From a virus: 44,045 nucleotides of DNA. A model generated the notes under the pieces. It had not been told where the DNA came from. It ran no database searches and was given only the letters and a program-made list of their open reading frames with translations. The stretch spans positions 1 through 44,045 of the IMG/VR virus record IMGVR_UViG_3300031669_000063; one strand, given 5' to 3'. This document shows, piece after piece, positions 19,174 through 26,458 of the stretch. The first letter of the stretch is position 1. Each line of letters begins with the position of its first letter. Position numbers and translations under genes: made by a program.

Positions 19174-19470
19174 ATGTTGGGTAAAACTAGGGAAGATCTA
19201 AAAGCTGTTGTAATTGAGCGTATTTCAGACATAGCTATTGTGGAGGTTGAAAGTATATCTGAAGAGTCCTCTCTCACTGATTCTTTTGGACTTGATTCTC
19301 TTGATATAGTTGAGTTAAGCATGGGGCTGGAAGTAGATTTGCACATCCATATCGATGACGATAACATGGACAAATTTACAACGGTGAAAAGCGTCATAGA
19401 TTTTTTAGACACTCATTATAACTCGGAGTCTATTAGTGGATACCGTAGCAGTGACCATAAGAGAGCATAA
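19174..19470 (+). CDS. acpP: Acyl carrier protein
   Basis: 98 aa, SD AAGGAG. Acidic four-helix ACP with the 4'-phosphopantetheine site in FGLDSLDIVEL (Ser42 in DSL) and the family pattern of helix II acidic residues (SMGLEVDLHIHIDDDNMDKF). ACPs carry acyl chains in fatty-acid or polyketide synthesis and also act as protein partners. The length is slightly longer than the ~78 aa bacterial ACP, with an extra Ser-rich C-terminus. No ketosynthase, acyltransferase or phosphopantetheinyl transferase is in the window, so it would depend on host enzymes. The symbol is by family resemblance only. Confidence 0.75.
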   Translation: MLGKTREDLKAVVIERISDIAIVEVESISEESSLTDSFGLDSLDIVELSMGLEVDLHIHIDDDNMDKFTTVKSVIDFLDTHYNSESISGYRSSDHKRA

Positions 19471-19660
19471 TAATTGTTCGTGCATTAAATGCGGAGCTAT
19501 AAAGTCTTTAATGTTCATAATTGGTGAGTTTCGTATGTGCGAGGATTGTAAAGCAAAAGAGTTTGGTAATGTAACATCGTTCGGGTTGCATGACCTGGCT
19601 TACCGACAATATTTGTTTTGGAGAGATATCTATTACGCGGAAATGAATAAAACAAAATAA
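19436..19660 (+). CDS. Small zinc-ribbon protein
   Basis: 74 aa, GTG 19436 with GGAG 7 bp upstream, overlapping the ACP gene end by 35 bp. CSCIKCG ... MCEDC gives a CxxC-x15-CxxC zinc ribbon. The remainder is aromatic (YRQYLFWRDIYYAEM). Function unknown. Confidence 0.5.
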   Translation: MDTVAVTIREHNNCSCIKCGAIKSLMFIIGEFRMCEDCKAKEFGNVTSFGLHDLAYRQYLFWRDIYYAEMNKTK

Positions 19661-19671
19661 AAAGTGGAGCT

Positions 19672-19728
19672 ATGAGTTTAATCCAATGTGAAAATTGTGG
19701 ATGCCTACAGAGAGTTTGCAATAGGTAA
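19672..19728 (+). CDS. Possible Cys-rich micropeptide
   Basis: An 18-codon frame (MSLIQCENCGCLQRVCNR) with GTGGAG just upstream of its ATG. Four cysteines in CENCGC and VC could bind metal. It is too short to be sure it is expressed. Confidence 0.25.
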   Translation: MSLIQCENCGCLQRVCNR

Positions 19729-19808
19729 AGTAGCAACTATGTATGAAAATCAAATAGACGAAGAACCTGATAGCAGCAGTAACTAAGTTCGAATAAATAG
19801 GTAGTTAA

Positions 19809-20201
19809 ATGAAAAGATTTTTTCAAGGTTTACGCCATTGGCTGAAAAACCCTATTATCGTGATAGGAGCGTTTATAATTTTTTTTGCTATGTTAATAGC
19901 TTTAAGTAATATATATTTTATTCATTTGGATTTATTGATTACCCCACCTGAACCTTGGGCCGAGTATTCAATTGGGTCGTTTAATGATACGTTACTCGTA
20001 CAGATAAGAGACACATCAAAAGACCACGTAGGCACTTCTATTGATACTATTTTGTCGCCGAGTATGTTCTACACATCCCCAAGACTAGGAGTTAGTGCTG
20101 TTTTGAGTGTAAGAGGCGTGGATAGCACCAGGAAAGTAAAATTTTTTGGGGTCAAGATATACGGAATACAAGACACTGTGCTATACCAAAGGCCGCTATA
20201 A
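19809..20201 (+). CDS. Membrane-anchored protein
   Basis: 130 aa. One strong membrane segment at residues ~15-40 (NPIIVIGAFIIFFAMLIALS region) preceded by basic residues, so the ~90-residue C-terminal part is probably periplasmic. That part is beta-rich looking with no recognised motif. Unknown function. Confidence 0.55.
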   Translation: MKRFFQGLRHWLKNPIIVIGAFIIFFAMLIALSNIYFIHLDLLITPPEPWAEYSIGSFNDTLLVQIRDTSKDHVGTSIDTILSPSMFYTSPRLGVSAVLSVRGVDSTRKVKFFGVKIYGIQDTVLYQRPL

Positions 20202-20242
20202 AAACTCAGTTAAATATGAAATAGTTTTTCAGGAGGAATTAA

Positions 20243-20923
20243 ATGTTATCAGAAAATCAATTAAATAAGTTTCCGTTAATAGAGGCGGTAGTGGACACTG
20301 CTAAGAAAGTTCAAGTTGAATGGAATTTTGATGAATCGCAAGCAGACCCTATTCATCAAAAATTTAATACAGAAGCTTTTCTCACAGAGTTGCGTGAGTT
20401 AGTTTTATTGCATTCTGAAGAAGTTGAAATGCGTGATACAATAATTGAAGATTTAGTTGGGAGAGTCACTGACCAGGCAGGAAGATATCTCCTAATCATG
20501 AATCTTTTAGAGAAAAAATTACGTCATCAAAAAGGCTGGGCTGGGTTAGAAGGTTTGGAAACAATTGAAGAAGTGATAGCTTTTTTAATCGACTGGTATC
20601 ATAATAGCTGTGAGAAGATGACTGTTACAGAGGCGTTTAAAACTTCAAAAAAGAGAAAAGTGCTTTCTGAGTTTAGCCCTGAACAAATTGATGTTATAAA
20701 GTATCAAGTTCGGGTTTGGCCCCAAACCTATAGCATTATGAGAGCTATCGAGGAACTATCGGAGCTTGTAGTTGTATTGACGCATCATTGGAGAGGAAAA
20801 AATATGGACACAAGCAAGGTACTTACAGAGATTGCTGATGTAAAGATTGCTACTACTCATATGGAGTTGAGATTCGGGAACTGTCAGAAGTTTTTAGATG
20901 CTAAAGTTGGTAAAGATACATAG
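20243..20923 (+). CDS. MazG-like NTP pyrophosphatase domain protein
   Basis: 226 aa, SD AGGAGG. The C-terminal third fits the all-alpha NTP pyrophosphatase (MazG) fold: IMRAIEELSELVVVLTHHWR followed by EIADVKIATTHMELRFG, giving the E-x2-E then E-x2-D metal-binding pattern. MazG-type enzymes convert (d)NTPs or ppGpp-like nucleotides to monophosphates. The N-terminal ~130 residues are helical and unrecognised. Confidence 0.6.
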   Translation: MLSENQLNKFPLIEAVVDTAKKVQVEWNFDESQADPIHQKFNTEAFLTELRELVLLHSEEVEMRDTIIEDLVGRVTDQAGRYLLIMNLLEKKLRHQKGWAGLEGLETIEEVIAFLIDWYHNSCEKMTVTEAFKTSKKRKVLSEFSPEQIDVIKYQVRVWPQTYSIMRAIEELSELVVVLTHHWRGKNMDTSKVLTEIADVKIATTHMELRFGNCQKFLDAKVGKDT

Positions 20924-20971
20924 CTGTAGAGGCGATTGTTAACTCATTTTTTATTTGTAGAATAGGGTGTG

Positions 20972-21175
20972 ATGTTGCGGTTAAAAGCAAAAAACTTAAA
21001 GTTTTACAAAGAAGAGAACGGCGTGCGGTATTTTCTCTGCACTGGTGATGTCTGGATGATTGCCTTTAAAAATCAGCAGTTATATGATTATTTCCCCAAC
21101 CATCAGCACATAGGAGCACGAGAATTTTTTTATCGAGGTTACGTACAAGTTGTGTACGTTAGTAGTTTTGCATAA
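20972..21175 (+). CDS. Small hypothetical phage protein
   Basis: 67 aa from ATG 20972 (GTG directly before is a possible start); AGGG lies just upstream. Basic N-terminus, then KFYKEENGVRYFLCTGDVWM, aromatic-rich. No family recognised. Confidence 0.5.
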   Translation: MLRLKAKNLKFYKEENGVRYFLCTGDVWMIAFKNQQLYDYFPNHQHIGAREFFYRGYVQVVYVSSFA

Positions 21176-21218
21176 GGTTTTATTTAAACGTAATGTGTAA
21201 CATGCAGGAGAGTGAAAA

Positions 21219-21521
21219 TTGGTAATTAACGGGTTAGGTTTGCTTATTATTGGTCTGGTATTGTTTGGGGTTATAAAAATTGTAGCCTACACAATTGAAA
21301 TTCATAGACAAAATATTATACTGCATGCACGGCTCGGTGACGAGTCATACGATTGGATTATAAATGGGGCAGCTGCGGACTTTAAAACTGATTATCCTAG
21401 ATACTACATACTAAAATTTAGAAGACTAAAGATAGCTGTGGAAAGAACTATTAAAAGAACTATTAAAAGTGCACGAAACAGTCAATTGCAAATTCAATTA
21501 TTTGGAAATCCTGAATGTTAA
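21219..21521 (+). CDS. Small membrane protein
   Basis: 100 aa from TTG 21219, which is placed 7 bp after a good SD (AGGAGAG). One membrane segment at residues ~3-26 followed by a cytoplasmic-looking basic tail with the repeat RTIKRTIKSAR. Unknown function; its end overlaps the next gene. Confidence 0.5.
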   Translation: MVINGLGLLIIGLVLFGVIKIVAYTIEIHRQNIILHARLGDESYDWIINGAAADFKTDYPRYYILKFRRLKIAVERTIKRTIKSARNSQLQIQLFGNPEC

Positions 21522-21802
21522 CCGCAGAAGGTAGTGACGAGATGGGTGATAGCTCTTTGAAAGAGATGAAGGACAAGAATACTATAGATACGTACTTAAA
21601 AGTATTTCAGAATTTGTCAGAACGAGATAGACTAATACTTGTATTATATTATTATGAACATTTAACGTATGCTGAAATTGCACGGTTGCTAGGTATACCT
21701 GAAGTGAGAGTTGAACACTTTTTCACCGATTTTCGGAACACCATGCCAGATTTTGATCTTGATATAATTTTAAAAGAGAGGTTAAGCGATGAAAGTATTT
21801 AA
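21515..21802 (+). CDS. Sigma-70 region 4-like DNA-binding protein
   Basis: 95 aa (ATG 21515; ATG 21542 is an alternative start). LSERDRLILVLYYYEHLTYA followed by EIARLLGIPEVRVEHFF is the region-4 helix-turn-helix of sigma factors, which contacts the -35 box. Region 2 is absent, so it is not a full sigma factor; it may act as an anti-sigma/appropriator-type or autonomous regulator. A non-host promoter motif class (TGAC-N3-5-TTGTAT) seen in the window could be its target, which is inference. Confidence 0.6.
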   Translation: MLTAEGSDEMGDSSLKEMKDKNTIDTYLKVFQNLSERDRLILVLYYYEHLTYAEIARLLGIPEVRVEHFFTDFRNTMPDFDLDIILKERLSDESI

Positions 21803-22568
21803 GCGGATTTTTGAGTTTTTCTCTACTGGTAAAAAAGATTCTAAAGAGGATTCTAAATCTGAAGGTATGAGAATGATGACTTCTGAATCATACGACCATA
21901 TGAGAGACACATACATAATTTCTTTTGATTCTTTATGGACAGGCGGGTATGGTCAGGAACTGGAAGCAGTAGGTAACCCTGTCAGCCCCCCAAGAAGTGG
22001 CGGGAGGTCTCGTAAGCGTAGAAAAGCTTTACAGAGTTTAAGAAAAACTGTTAAGCCTATCGACGTAGTGGGTGAGTTAAAGATTGCGCCGAGAAAGTTT
22101 GATTTAATTGGACTGGAAGATAAAATAACTTTGTTGAAAGACGCTCAAACTTACATTTCAAATCGAGGCGGCGGTACGTATACAAAAGAAGACGTAGATG
22201 GTATGCTTGTATTACTTGAAAATAGAAAAAAGTACAATGAGCATAGAGTTTACTTTGATTCGCTTGATACGACTGAGCAGCAACAAATTGACGCTTTACT
22301 TGCTAAGTACAAACTAGTACATAAATCTGCTGATATTTTTATTCCTGAGTTTCCTGCTGAAGCAATACAGGCAATGAAAACTTTCACTGAAGTAACAGAA
22401 AAGATCTGTAACAAGAAGCCCAAGTTTACTGTTATTGCCGGCGAAGACTTATTTCAGAAAGTCTATCAAAGAAGAGACCCTATTTTACTTGCGTCATCAC
22501 CGTTTGGATTATATTATTACATACTAGGCGCCTGGGACAAAGAAATGTTAATTTTATCTGAGCTGTAA
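21789..22568 (+). CDS. Hypothetical phage protein
   Basis: 259 aa, overlapping the regulator upstream by 14 bp. Basic N-terminus (MKVFKRIFEFF), a Ser/Lys-rich linker and GGRSRKRRKALQSLRK, then a mainly helical domain (residues ~85-258) with no recognised catalytic motif. The basic patch suggests nucleic-acid contact. Confidence 0.55.
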   Translation: MKVFKRIFEFFSTGKKDSKEDSKSEGMRMMTSESYDHMRDTYIISFDSLWTGGYGQELEAVGNPVSPPRSGGRSRKRRKALQSLRKTVKPIDVVGELKIAPRKFDLIGLEDKITLLKDAQTYISNRGGGTYTKEDVDGMLVLLENRKKYNEHRVYFDSLDTTEQQQIDALLAKYKLVHKSADIFIPEFPAEAIQAMKTFTEVTEKICNKKPKFTVIAGEDLFQKVYQRRDPILLASSPFGLYYYILGAWDKEMLILSEL

Positions 22569-22588
22569 TTCGGTGACAGGAGATTGAA

Positions 22589-22825
22589 ATGAAAACGAAG
22601 TACAAATTTATTCATTTTGTAAAAGCAAGTAAAACGGAACAGGAACCTGGTGACAAAGACCAGTGGGAATGCCGGAACAATAAATCAAACGACATTTTAG
22701 GTATATTGTTTTACTATAAACCTTGGCGGCAGTATTGTTTTACTCAGTACAAACAGGATGTAATATTTAACAAATCTTGCCTTTTGGACATCTGTAATTT
22801 TATTGATAAGTTGTCCAAGAAGTAG
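22589..22825 (+). CDS. Conserved small phage protein
   Basis: 78 aa, SD CAGGAGA. The block WECRNNKSNDILGILFYYKP then WRQYCFTQY and a conserved CLLDICNFI end match an uncharacterised protein family common in phages. Soluble; role unknown. Confidence 0.6.
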   Translation: MKTKYKFIHFVKASKTEQEPGDKDQWECRNNKSNDILGILFYYKPWRQYCFTQYKQDVIFNKSCLLDICNFIDKLSKK

Positions 22826-22857
22826 AGTGTAGTGTTTTTATCAATGAGGTAATTTAA

Positions 22858-23067
22858 ATGGTCAAGTTACAGAGGCAGTCTTATTTAATACTTTACGCGC
22901 TTGCTCTTGGTTTTTTAGAAGCACTTTGTGCGATTATTCTTTTCCCGTACGTGCAGACAACAGTTTTCAGCGCATTTGTTGTATTCTGTTATTCACTTCT
23001 TCAAGGTATGTTAACGTTAGTAGTACGTGACATAATGCACGGGAAGGATAAACATAAAATAAAATAA
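22858..23067 (+). CDS. Small two-helix membrane protein
   Basis: 69 aa with two hydrophobic segments (residues ~9-30 and ~35-58) and a short basic tail. The stop lies inside a run of AAAAT repeats. Topology is holin-like, but there is no family match. Confidence 0.5.
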   Translation: MVKLQRQSYLILYALALGFLEALCAIILFPYVQTTVFSAFVVFCYSLLQGMLTLVVRDIMHGKDKHKIK

Positions 23068-23100
23068 AATAAAATAAAATAAAATAAAATAAAATAAAAT
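23056..23100 (+). repeat. AAAAT microsatellite (9 perfect copies)
   Basis: Nine exact copies of AAAAT span the end of one gene and the leader of the next (ATG 23124). Copy-number change would alter the distance before the next SD and the position of stop codons. Confidence 0.9.
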
Positions 23101-23123
23101 AAAGAGAAAAATTAGGTGACTAT

Positions 23124-23633
23124 ATGACTAGAGAAACTTTATTGTATTTAAAAGTGAACAAGGTAACAGCTTATCACAGGCATGGAAACAAAATACCGGA
23201 CAAAGTTCTTGACGAGTTAGTAAATGCTCAAATAGCGTTTGAGGCTCAGGTAAAAGAAAATCGCAGTCTACCTGAAAATGTTGAAACAAAAAAAGAGTTT
23301 TTAGCTGAGTTTACTGCATTCAGAGGCGACTTACCTGAGAAAGTACCAAGTGGCCGAACAATAAAAACTTTTACTGATTCTGAGGAACTTTGGAAGTGGT
23401 TTCAGAAGAGGTTCGTTGATAAAGCAGCGCTGACCACTGTAATGAGGAACTTAATAATGTCGAATCATAAATTAGGGGTTGCTGAGTACGAGAGAGACCC
23501 GAAGTATAATAATGAACATTTTCACTACAAGGCGGAAATGGCTGCAATTAAATTTATGGAAGTTTACATGCCTGAACTCTTAGAGGGACTTTTAGAAGAA
23601 CTTTTAGAAGAACTTTCAAAAAACGAGCAATAA
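23124..23633 (+). CDS. Hypothetical phage protein
   Basis: 169 aa, SD TAGGTG. Helical and charged; ends with the degenerate repeat LLEGLLEELLEELSKN. A RTIKTFTDSEELWKWFQKRF stretch in the middle is unrecognised. Follows the AAAAT microsatellite. Confidence 0.55.
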   Translation: MTRETLLYLKVNKVTAYHRHGNKIPDKVLDELVNAQIAFEAQVKENRSLPENVETKKEFLAEFTAFRGDLPEKVPSGRTIKTFTDSEELWKWFQKRFVDKAALTTVMRNLIMSNHKLGVAEYERDPKYNNEHFHYKAEMAAIKFMEVYMPELLEGLLEELLEELSKNEQ

Positions 23634-23638
23634 GTTGT

Positions 23639-23833
23639 ATGAGCTATCCGACTGTAAATGTTATTGTGTTAACAGATTTTGAGCATCGGGAATTACAAGA
23701 ACTATTACATAATCATATCCACTCTAAGACCACAAAAAGTAATTATATTAGCAATCTCTCCACTCGGAATAGAGCTTTGAAAAAGTTTATGAATCCTACT
23801 ATCGCAAATAAAGGTCAGAAGATTAAAGTGTGA
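23639..23833 (+). CDS. Small basic hypothetical protein
   Basis: 64 aa, very basic C-terminal half (SKTTKSNYISNLSTRNRALK). SD is weak (AATAAGTTGT). No family recognised. Confidence 0.4.
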   Translation: MSYPTVNVIVLTDFEHRELQELLHNHIHSKTTKSNYISNLSTRNRALKKFMNPTIANKGQKIKV

Positions 23834-23859
23834 GTTATACGTAAAAAGGAGGCAAATTT

Positions 23860-24051
23860 ATGATTACAAATATTAAAGGTCTTTATTATTACGATTACGT
23901 CGGGAGACAACCTTACTATGCCGTTAAAGTACCAGCAGCGAAAAGTAAGTATATTGAAAAAGTATTTCCTATTTCTAAGTTTGGTAAGAAAGAGGCTAAA
24001 GCAAGAGCTATAAAGTTTCTTAAATGGGCTCGAAAACAAAAACAAAAGTAA
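23860..24051 (+). CDS. Small AP2-like DNA-binding protein
   Basis: 63 aa, SD AAAAGGAGG. IKGLYYYDYVGRQPYYAVKV then a KVFPISKFGKKEAKARAIKF helix follow the three-strand-plus-helix layout of AP2/arm-type DNA-binding domains found with phage nucleases. It could be a DNA-binding partner; exact family uncertain. Confidence 0.5.
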   Translation: MITNIKGLYYYDYVGRQPYYAVKVPAAKSKYIEKVFPISKFGKKEAKARAIKFLKWARKQKQK

Positions 24052-24072
24052 ATTTAGCATACAGAGGGGAAA

Positions 24073-24195
24073 ATGAAAAAGTTATTTATACTAGTATTTT
24101 TTATTGTGTCGATTTTTGCGAAAAGAAAAACGTCAGTAAGAGTTGTTGATACTGACATAGACTTCGAAAATTCTGATACATGGGGAATCTGCTAA
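24073..24195 (+). CDS. Very small exported or membrane protein
   Basis: 40 aa, SD GAGGGGA. MKKLFILVFFIVSIFAKRK is a signal-like hydrophobic head followed by an acidic tail (VDTDIDFENSDTWGIC). Small lysis or lipid-facing peptide is possible; unproven. Confidence 0.4.
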   Translation: MKKLFILVFFIVSIFAKRKTSVRVVDTDIDFENSDTWGIC

Positions 24196-24214
24196 GGGCT
24201 GTCGTAAAAAGGTC

Positions 24215-24234
24215 ATGACTCTTTGTATGATAAT
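24215..24234 (+). promoter_or_regulatory. Putative phage promoter motif
   Basis: ATGAC-TCT-TTGTAT-GATAAT; the same TGAC-N3-5-TTGTAT arrangement is found at 16909 and 33064. It precedes the gene at 24277 by about 45 bp and would drive the operon that was interrupted by the cassette array. Confidence 0.35.
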
Positions 24235-24276
24235 AGTGTAGTAAATATATAAAAGTAAATGTAAGGAGCTGTCATT

Positions 24277-24633
24277 ATGGGATTAACTGATAGAGAAATA
24301 CTAGCTAATAGCCTCGATAAAGCTATAGCTAATGGTTTCGTGCATTCTGAAGGTGCCTATTACGAGCAAATGGATATAGAGTATGACCTATTCCAATTAA
24401 AGGCATATTATTCTATCATATTCTCACATCCATTTGCCAAAGCATTTTGGGGTAATAAAGTAGTTGATGATAGAAATGGTCAAGCGTTCATCAGACCTCA
24501 GTATGATTTTGTTGAGGATAGCAATGACAAAGAATTCCCTGATACTCTCGGAGAATGTTATGCTTGGCAATATCATCTTCAACAAATGGTAATATCCGAT
24601 AATCCTATTCAATATCTAAGGAGATTTTTATGA
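24277..24633 (+). CDS. Hypothetical phage protein upstream of cassette array
   Basis: 118 aa, SD AAGGAG. LTDREILANSLDKAIANGFV begins a helical N-terminus; the middle FSHPFAKAFWGNKVVDDRNG looks like a small phage protein with WQYHLQQMV near the C-terminus. Unknown function. Its stop overlaps (ATGA) the start of a gene whose first codons are cut off by the cassette array at 24645, so these two were probably translationally coupled. Confidence 0.6.
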   Translation: MGLTDREILANSLDKAIANGFVHSEGAYYEQMDIEYDLFQLKAYYSIIFSHPFAKAFWGNKVVDDRNGQAFIRPQYDFVEDSNDKEFPDTLGECYAWQYHLQQMVISDNPIQYLRRFL

Positions 24634-24662
24634 AAGCGATAATGGTTATAAATTATCAGTAG
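24630..24662 (+). pseudogene. 5' remnant of a phage gene interrupted by the cassette array
   Basis: A strong SD (AAGGAG, 24618-24623) leads to ATG AAA GCG ATA ATG G, then GTTATAA, the R'-type start of cassettes elsewhere in the array. The frame stops five codons later. The matching downstream part is inferred to resume at 31873 in the gene ending at 32489, since both sides break after the first base of a codon. Confidence 0.5.
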
Positions 24663-24686
24663 TTACAATTAACTCTGGCGAAGTTG

Positions 24687-24782
24687 ATGACCCGCTTTTG
24701 GTGGGGGATCAAGAAAGGCAAACGCTATTTGATAGATTGGTGGGACAATGATATAAGTATTGACAAAATAAATTTATCTTAG
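24687..24782 (+). CDS. Possible small ORF of cassette 1
   Basis: 31 codons, MTRFWWGIKKGKRYLIDWWD..., ending just before the first attC. No clear SD; basic and Trp-rich. It is the only candidate gene in the first cassette body. Confidence 0.3.
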   Translation: MTRFWWGIKKGKRYLIDWWDNDISIDKINLS

Positions 24783-24793
24783 CCCGCTTATCG

Positions 24794-25006
24794 CTATAAC
24801 GAAGCTCCGGCGGTTAATTTGCCGACCATAATAAAAAGGAGAAAATATGGAAGAATTAGAAAAACAATTAACAGAATTATGGAAGAGTGCGACAGTAAAA
24901 GATGGTTGGGGCTATGATATAATAGAAGCAGATAAAGATGGGATGACTAAAATAACTACTGAATGGATTAAGAAAAATTTTGTTCCGCTTAAGTTGCCAG
25001 TTAAAC
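24794..25006 (+). other. attC-like site A (213 bp)
   Basis: R'' CTATAAC; L'' around GGCGGTTAA; L' TTAAGTTGCC; R' GTTAAAC at 25000. L'' to L' pairing needs G-T wobbles, so this is the weakest stem, but the L'-N7-R' spacing is exact. The loop holds the start of the ORF at 24847. Confidence 0.6.
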
Positions 25007-25158
25007 CAGCTTGCGATGAACAAATATTACAAGCTAAAATTGATGAAAATGAATATTGGCTAAATGATCTTAATAATTTAGGTGTGGAGTGGACAGAATA
25101 CACGAAAGATGATTTTAGGGATAGAATTGAAAAGCTAAAAACAAGCAAGTCGGTTTAA
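24847..25158 (+). CDS. Cassette ORF spanning attC A
   Basis: 103 aa, SD AAAGGAG inside the attC loop. Residues 1-51 are encoded in the loop and L', the rest by the next cassette; R' is read as LPVKPA with GTT as Val. The stop TAA is the TAAC of the next R''. The C-terminal part (QILQAKIDENEYWLNDLNNL) is coiled-coil-like. No family recognised. Confidence 0.6.
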   Translation: MEELEKQLTELWKSATVKDGWGYDIIEADKDGMTKITTEWIKKNFVPLKLPVKPACDEQILQAKIDENEYWLNDLNNLGVEWTEYTKDDFRDRIEKLKTSKSV

Positions 25159-25424
25159 CGGCTCCGGCGGGTAACTTGCCCCGCCAGAACTTTATCAAGG
25201 CACGGCAGGAATAGTTCGGAAACTTGGAATAAATAAATCAGAGGAAGCGATGTTAAAAAGAATAATTGAAAGAATAAATGAAGTGGAAATAACGTTTAAG
25301 GGTGGTTATGCCTTATGTGTCTCCCTAATATTATTTTATACATTTATGGCACTGGTTGCTTTACTGTTCAAAATAATAACAAATTAGCTTCCGGTCATAA
25401 GCCAAGTTGACCCGTTAGTTATCC
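25153..25424 (+). other. attC-like site B (272 bp) with gene in loop
   Basis: R'' GTTTAAC; L'' CGGGTAACTTG pairs with L' CAAGTTGACCCG (one extra G); R' GTTATCC at 25418. The loop contains a complete small gene (25250-25387). Confidence 0.8.
25250..25387 (+). CDS. Small membrane protein inside attC loop
   Basis: 45 aa (MLKRIIERINEVEITFKGGY then one membrane segment ALCVSLILFYTFMALVALLF), SD GAGGAAG. Entirely between L'' and L' of site B, an unusual place for a gene. Confidence 0.5.
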   Translation: MLKRIIERINEVEITFKGGYALCVSLILFYTFMALVALLFKIITN

Positions 25425-25494
25425 GCGCCGAGAAGACTTGAGAGATGCTAAATAGAAAGAGGTAAAAATTAAAAAATTGAAAGGAGCGACCTTT

Positions 25495-25707
25495 ATGAGT
25501 AAGTGTAAAGAAGTAGATGCAAAATATTTTGAAATTGTAGAAATGACGGACGATGAAAAAATAGAGATGTATCTGACAAGGACAAGTCATTTGGACTTAG
25601 CAAAAATGCACGTTGAGTTAGAAAAAGCCTATGCAATTTTAAGATTACAGGTGATGACTCAGCCAAATGACGAGCTTTATGAATACTTAACCACAAGCGG
25701 AGAATGA
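25495..25707 (+). CDS. Cassette-borne conserved small phage protein
   Basis: 70 aa from ATG 25495 with SD AAAGGAG (an in-frame TTG at 25477 is upstream of the SD). MTDDEKIEMYLTRTSHLDLA followed by KMHVELEKAY resembles a short helical protein family common in phages. In the body of cassette 3, whose ends are a ~22 bp inverted repeat. Confidence 0.6.
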   Translation: MSKCKEVDAKYFEIVEMTDDEKIEMYLTRTSHLDLAKMHVELEKAYAILRLQVMTQPNDELYEYLTTSGE

Positions 25708-25736
25708 AAGCTGCTTTTAATTTTTACGCCGGAGCC

Positions 25737-25772
25737 GTTATCCGCAGACGAGTCTTCGAGGCTGCGGATAAC
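25737..25772 (+). repeat. Perfect inverted repeat GTTATCCGCAG / CTGCGGATAAC
   Basis: 11-bp perfect arms around a 14-nt loop, between the gene at 25495 and site C. The right arm is R'' of site C; the left arm, preceded by CCGGAGCC, looks like a leftover R' and suggests a collapsed or deleted cassette. There is no T-run, so a terminator is unlikely. Confidence 0.6.
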
Positions 25773-26019
25773 AGATACGCAACTTAAAAGATTGCGGAAA
25801 TAGAAAACAGAACTTGGAGGTATTAAAATGTTACATATTGATGGACTTGTAAATAATGCAACCCAAATTGATAATAAATGGGTAATCGCCAGACCAGAGA
25901 ATTACAAATATAGATCTTTAATAGAACGTATTAAAGATGCTTGGTTTGTATTTACGGGCAGATATGAGGCAATAAAATTTTATAAACAATAGCAATTCTT
26001 TTAGAGTTGCAAGTTAAAA
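25766..26019 (+). other. attC-like site C (254 bp) with gene in loop
   Basis: R'' GGATAAC; L'' GCAACTTAAAAGA pairs with L' TCTTTTAGAGTTGC (one extra G); R' GTTAAAA at 26013. The loop contains the gene 25828-25992. Confidence 0.8.
25828..25992 (+). CDS. Conserved small phage-type protein inside attC loop
   Basis: 54 aa, SD TTGGAGG. WVIARPENYKYRSLIERIKD then AWFVFTGRYEAIKFY is the signature of a very common small phage protein of unknown function. It is complete within L''-L' of site C. Confidence 0.65.
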   Translation: MLHIDGLVNNATQIDNKWVIARPENYKYRSLIERIKDAWFVFTGRYEAIKFYKQ

Positions 26020-26047
26020 CAGCCTTTGGGCGACACAGGAGGACATA

Positions 26048-26260
26048 ATGGATAAAAGAATATATGTGGTAAATGAGGATAGTGATTTTTTTGGTTTTAT
26101 AATACCAAAAGGAAGTGTTTATAAAAAAAATCCCAAAAACAAAGATTACTATAATTGCTATAAAGAAGAAAATGGGATGATGATAATATCGCCAAGCTAT
26201 GATTTACACTTTATGGTAGTTGAGAACAATGAGCGTTTTATTAAGACTTTTGCGGTTTAA
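26048..26260 (+). CDS. Cassette 4 hypothetical protein
   Basis: 70 aa, SD AGGAGG. Beta-rich looking (IYVVNEDSDFFGFIIPKGSV, then MMIISPSYDLHFMVVE). Flanked by GTTAAAACAGCCTTTGGGC and GCCCAAAGGTCTTTTTAAC, near-perfect inverted cassette ends. No family recognised. Confidence 0.55.
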   Translation: MDKRIYVVNEDSDFFGFIIPKGSVYKKNPKNKDYYNCYKEENGMMIISPSYDLHFMVVENNERFIKTFAV

Positions 26261-26272
26261 GCCCAAAGGTCT

Positions 26273-26393
26273 TTTTAACGAGATGAGGCTAACACGCAAA
26301 ACTAAAAAGGGATTTATTTGAAACAGAACTTAAACATACAGACTAATGAGAACTCAACCGATAATTTTTGTCGTGTTGAGCCGTTAGTTAAAA
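26273..26393 (+). other. attC-like site D (121 bp)
   Basis: R'' TTTTAAC; spacer AGATGA; L'' GGCTAACACG pairs with L' CGTGTTGAGCC (one extra G); R' GTTAAAA at 26387. The most classical-looking site. Confidence 0.85.
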
Positions 26394-26458
26394 AAGGCGT
26401 AAATAAATGCAACTGTAACGAACAAGAAAAATTTAAGGAGGGTAACAATGATAAATAA
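26318..26458 (+). CDS. Possible leader ORF from attC D into cassette 5
   Basis: TTG-start frame of 46 codons that begins in the loop, crosses R' as RVEPLVKKG with GTT as Val, and ends overlapping the ATG of the next gene. Start codon support is weak (GGGA upstream), but the layout equals the short leaders at 27986 and 28357. Confidence 0.35.
   Translation: MKQNLNIQTNENSTDNFCRVEPLVKKGVNKCNCNEQEKFKEGNNDK

Noticed and set aside
23056-23100. Replication origin iterons
   Set aside because: Pure AAAAT tract with no flanking iterons, DnaA boxes or replication gene nearby.
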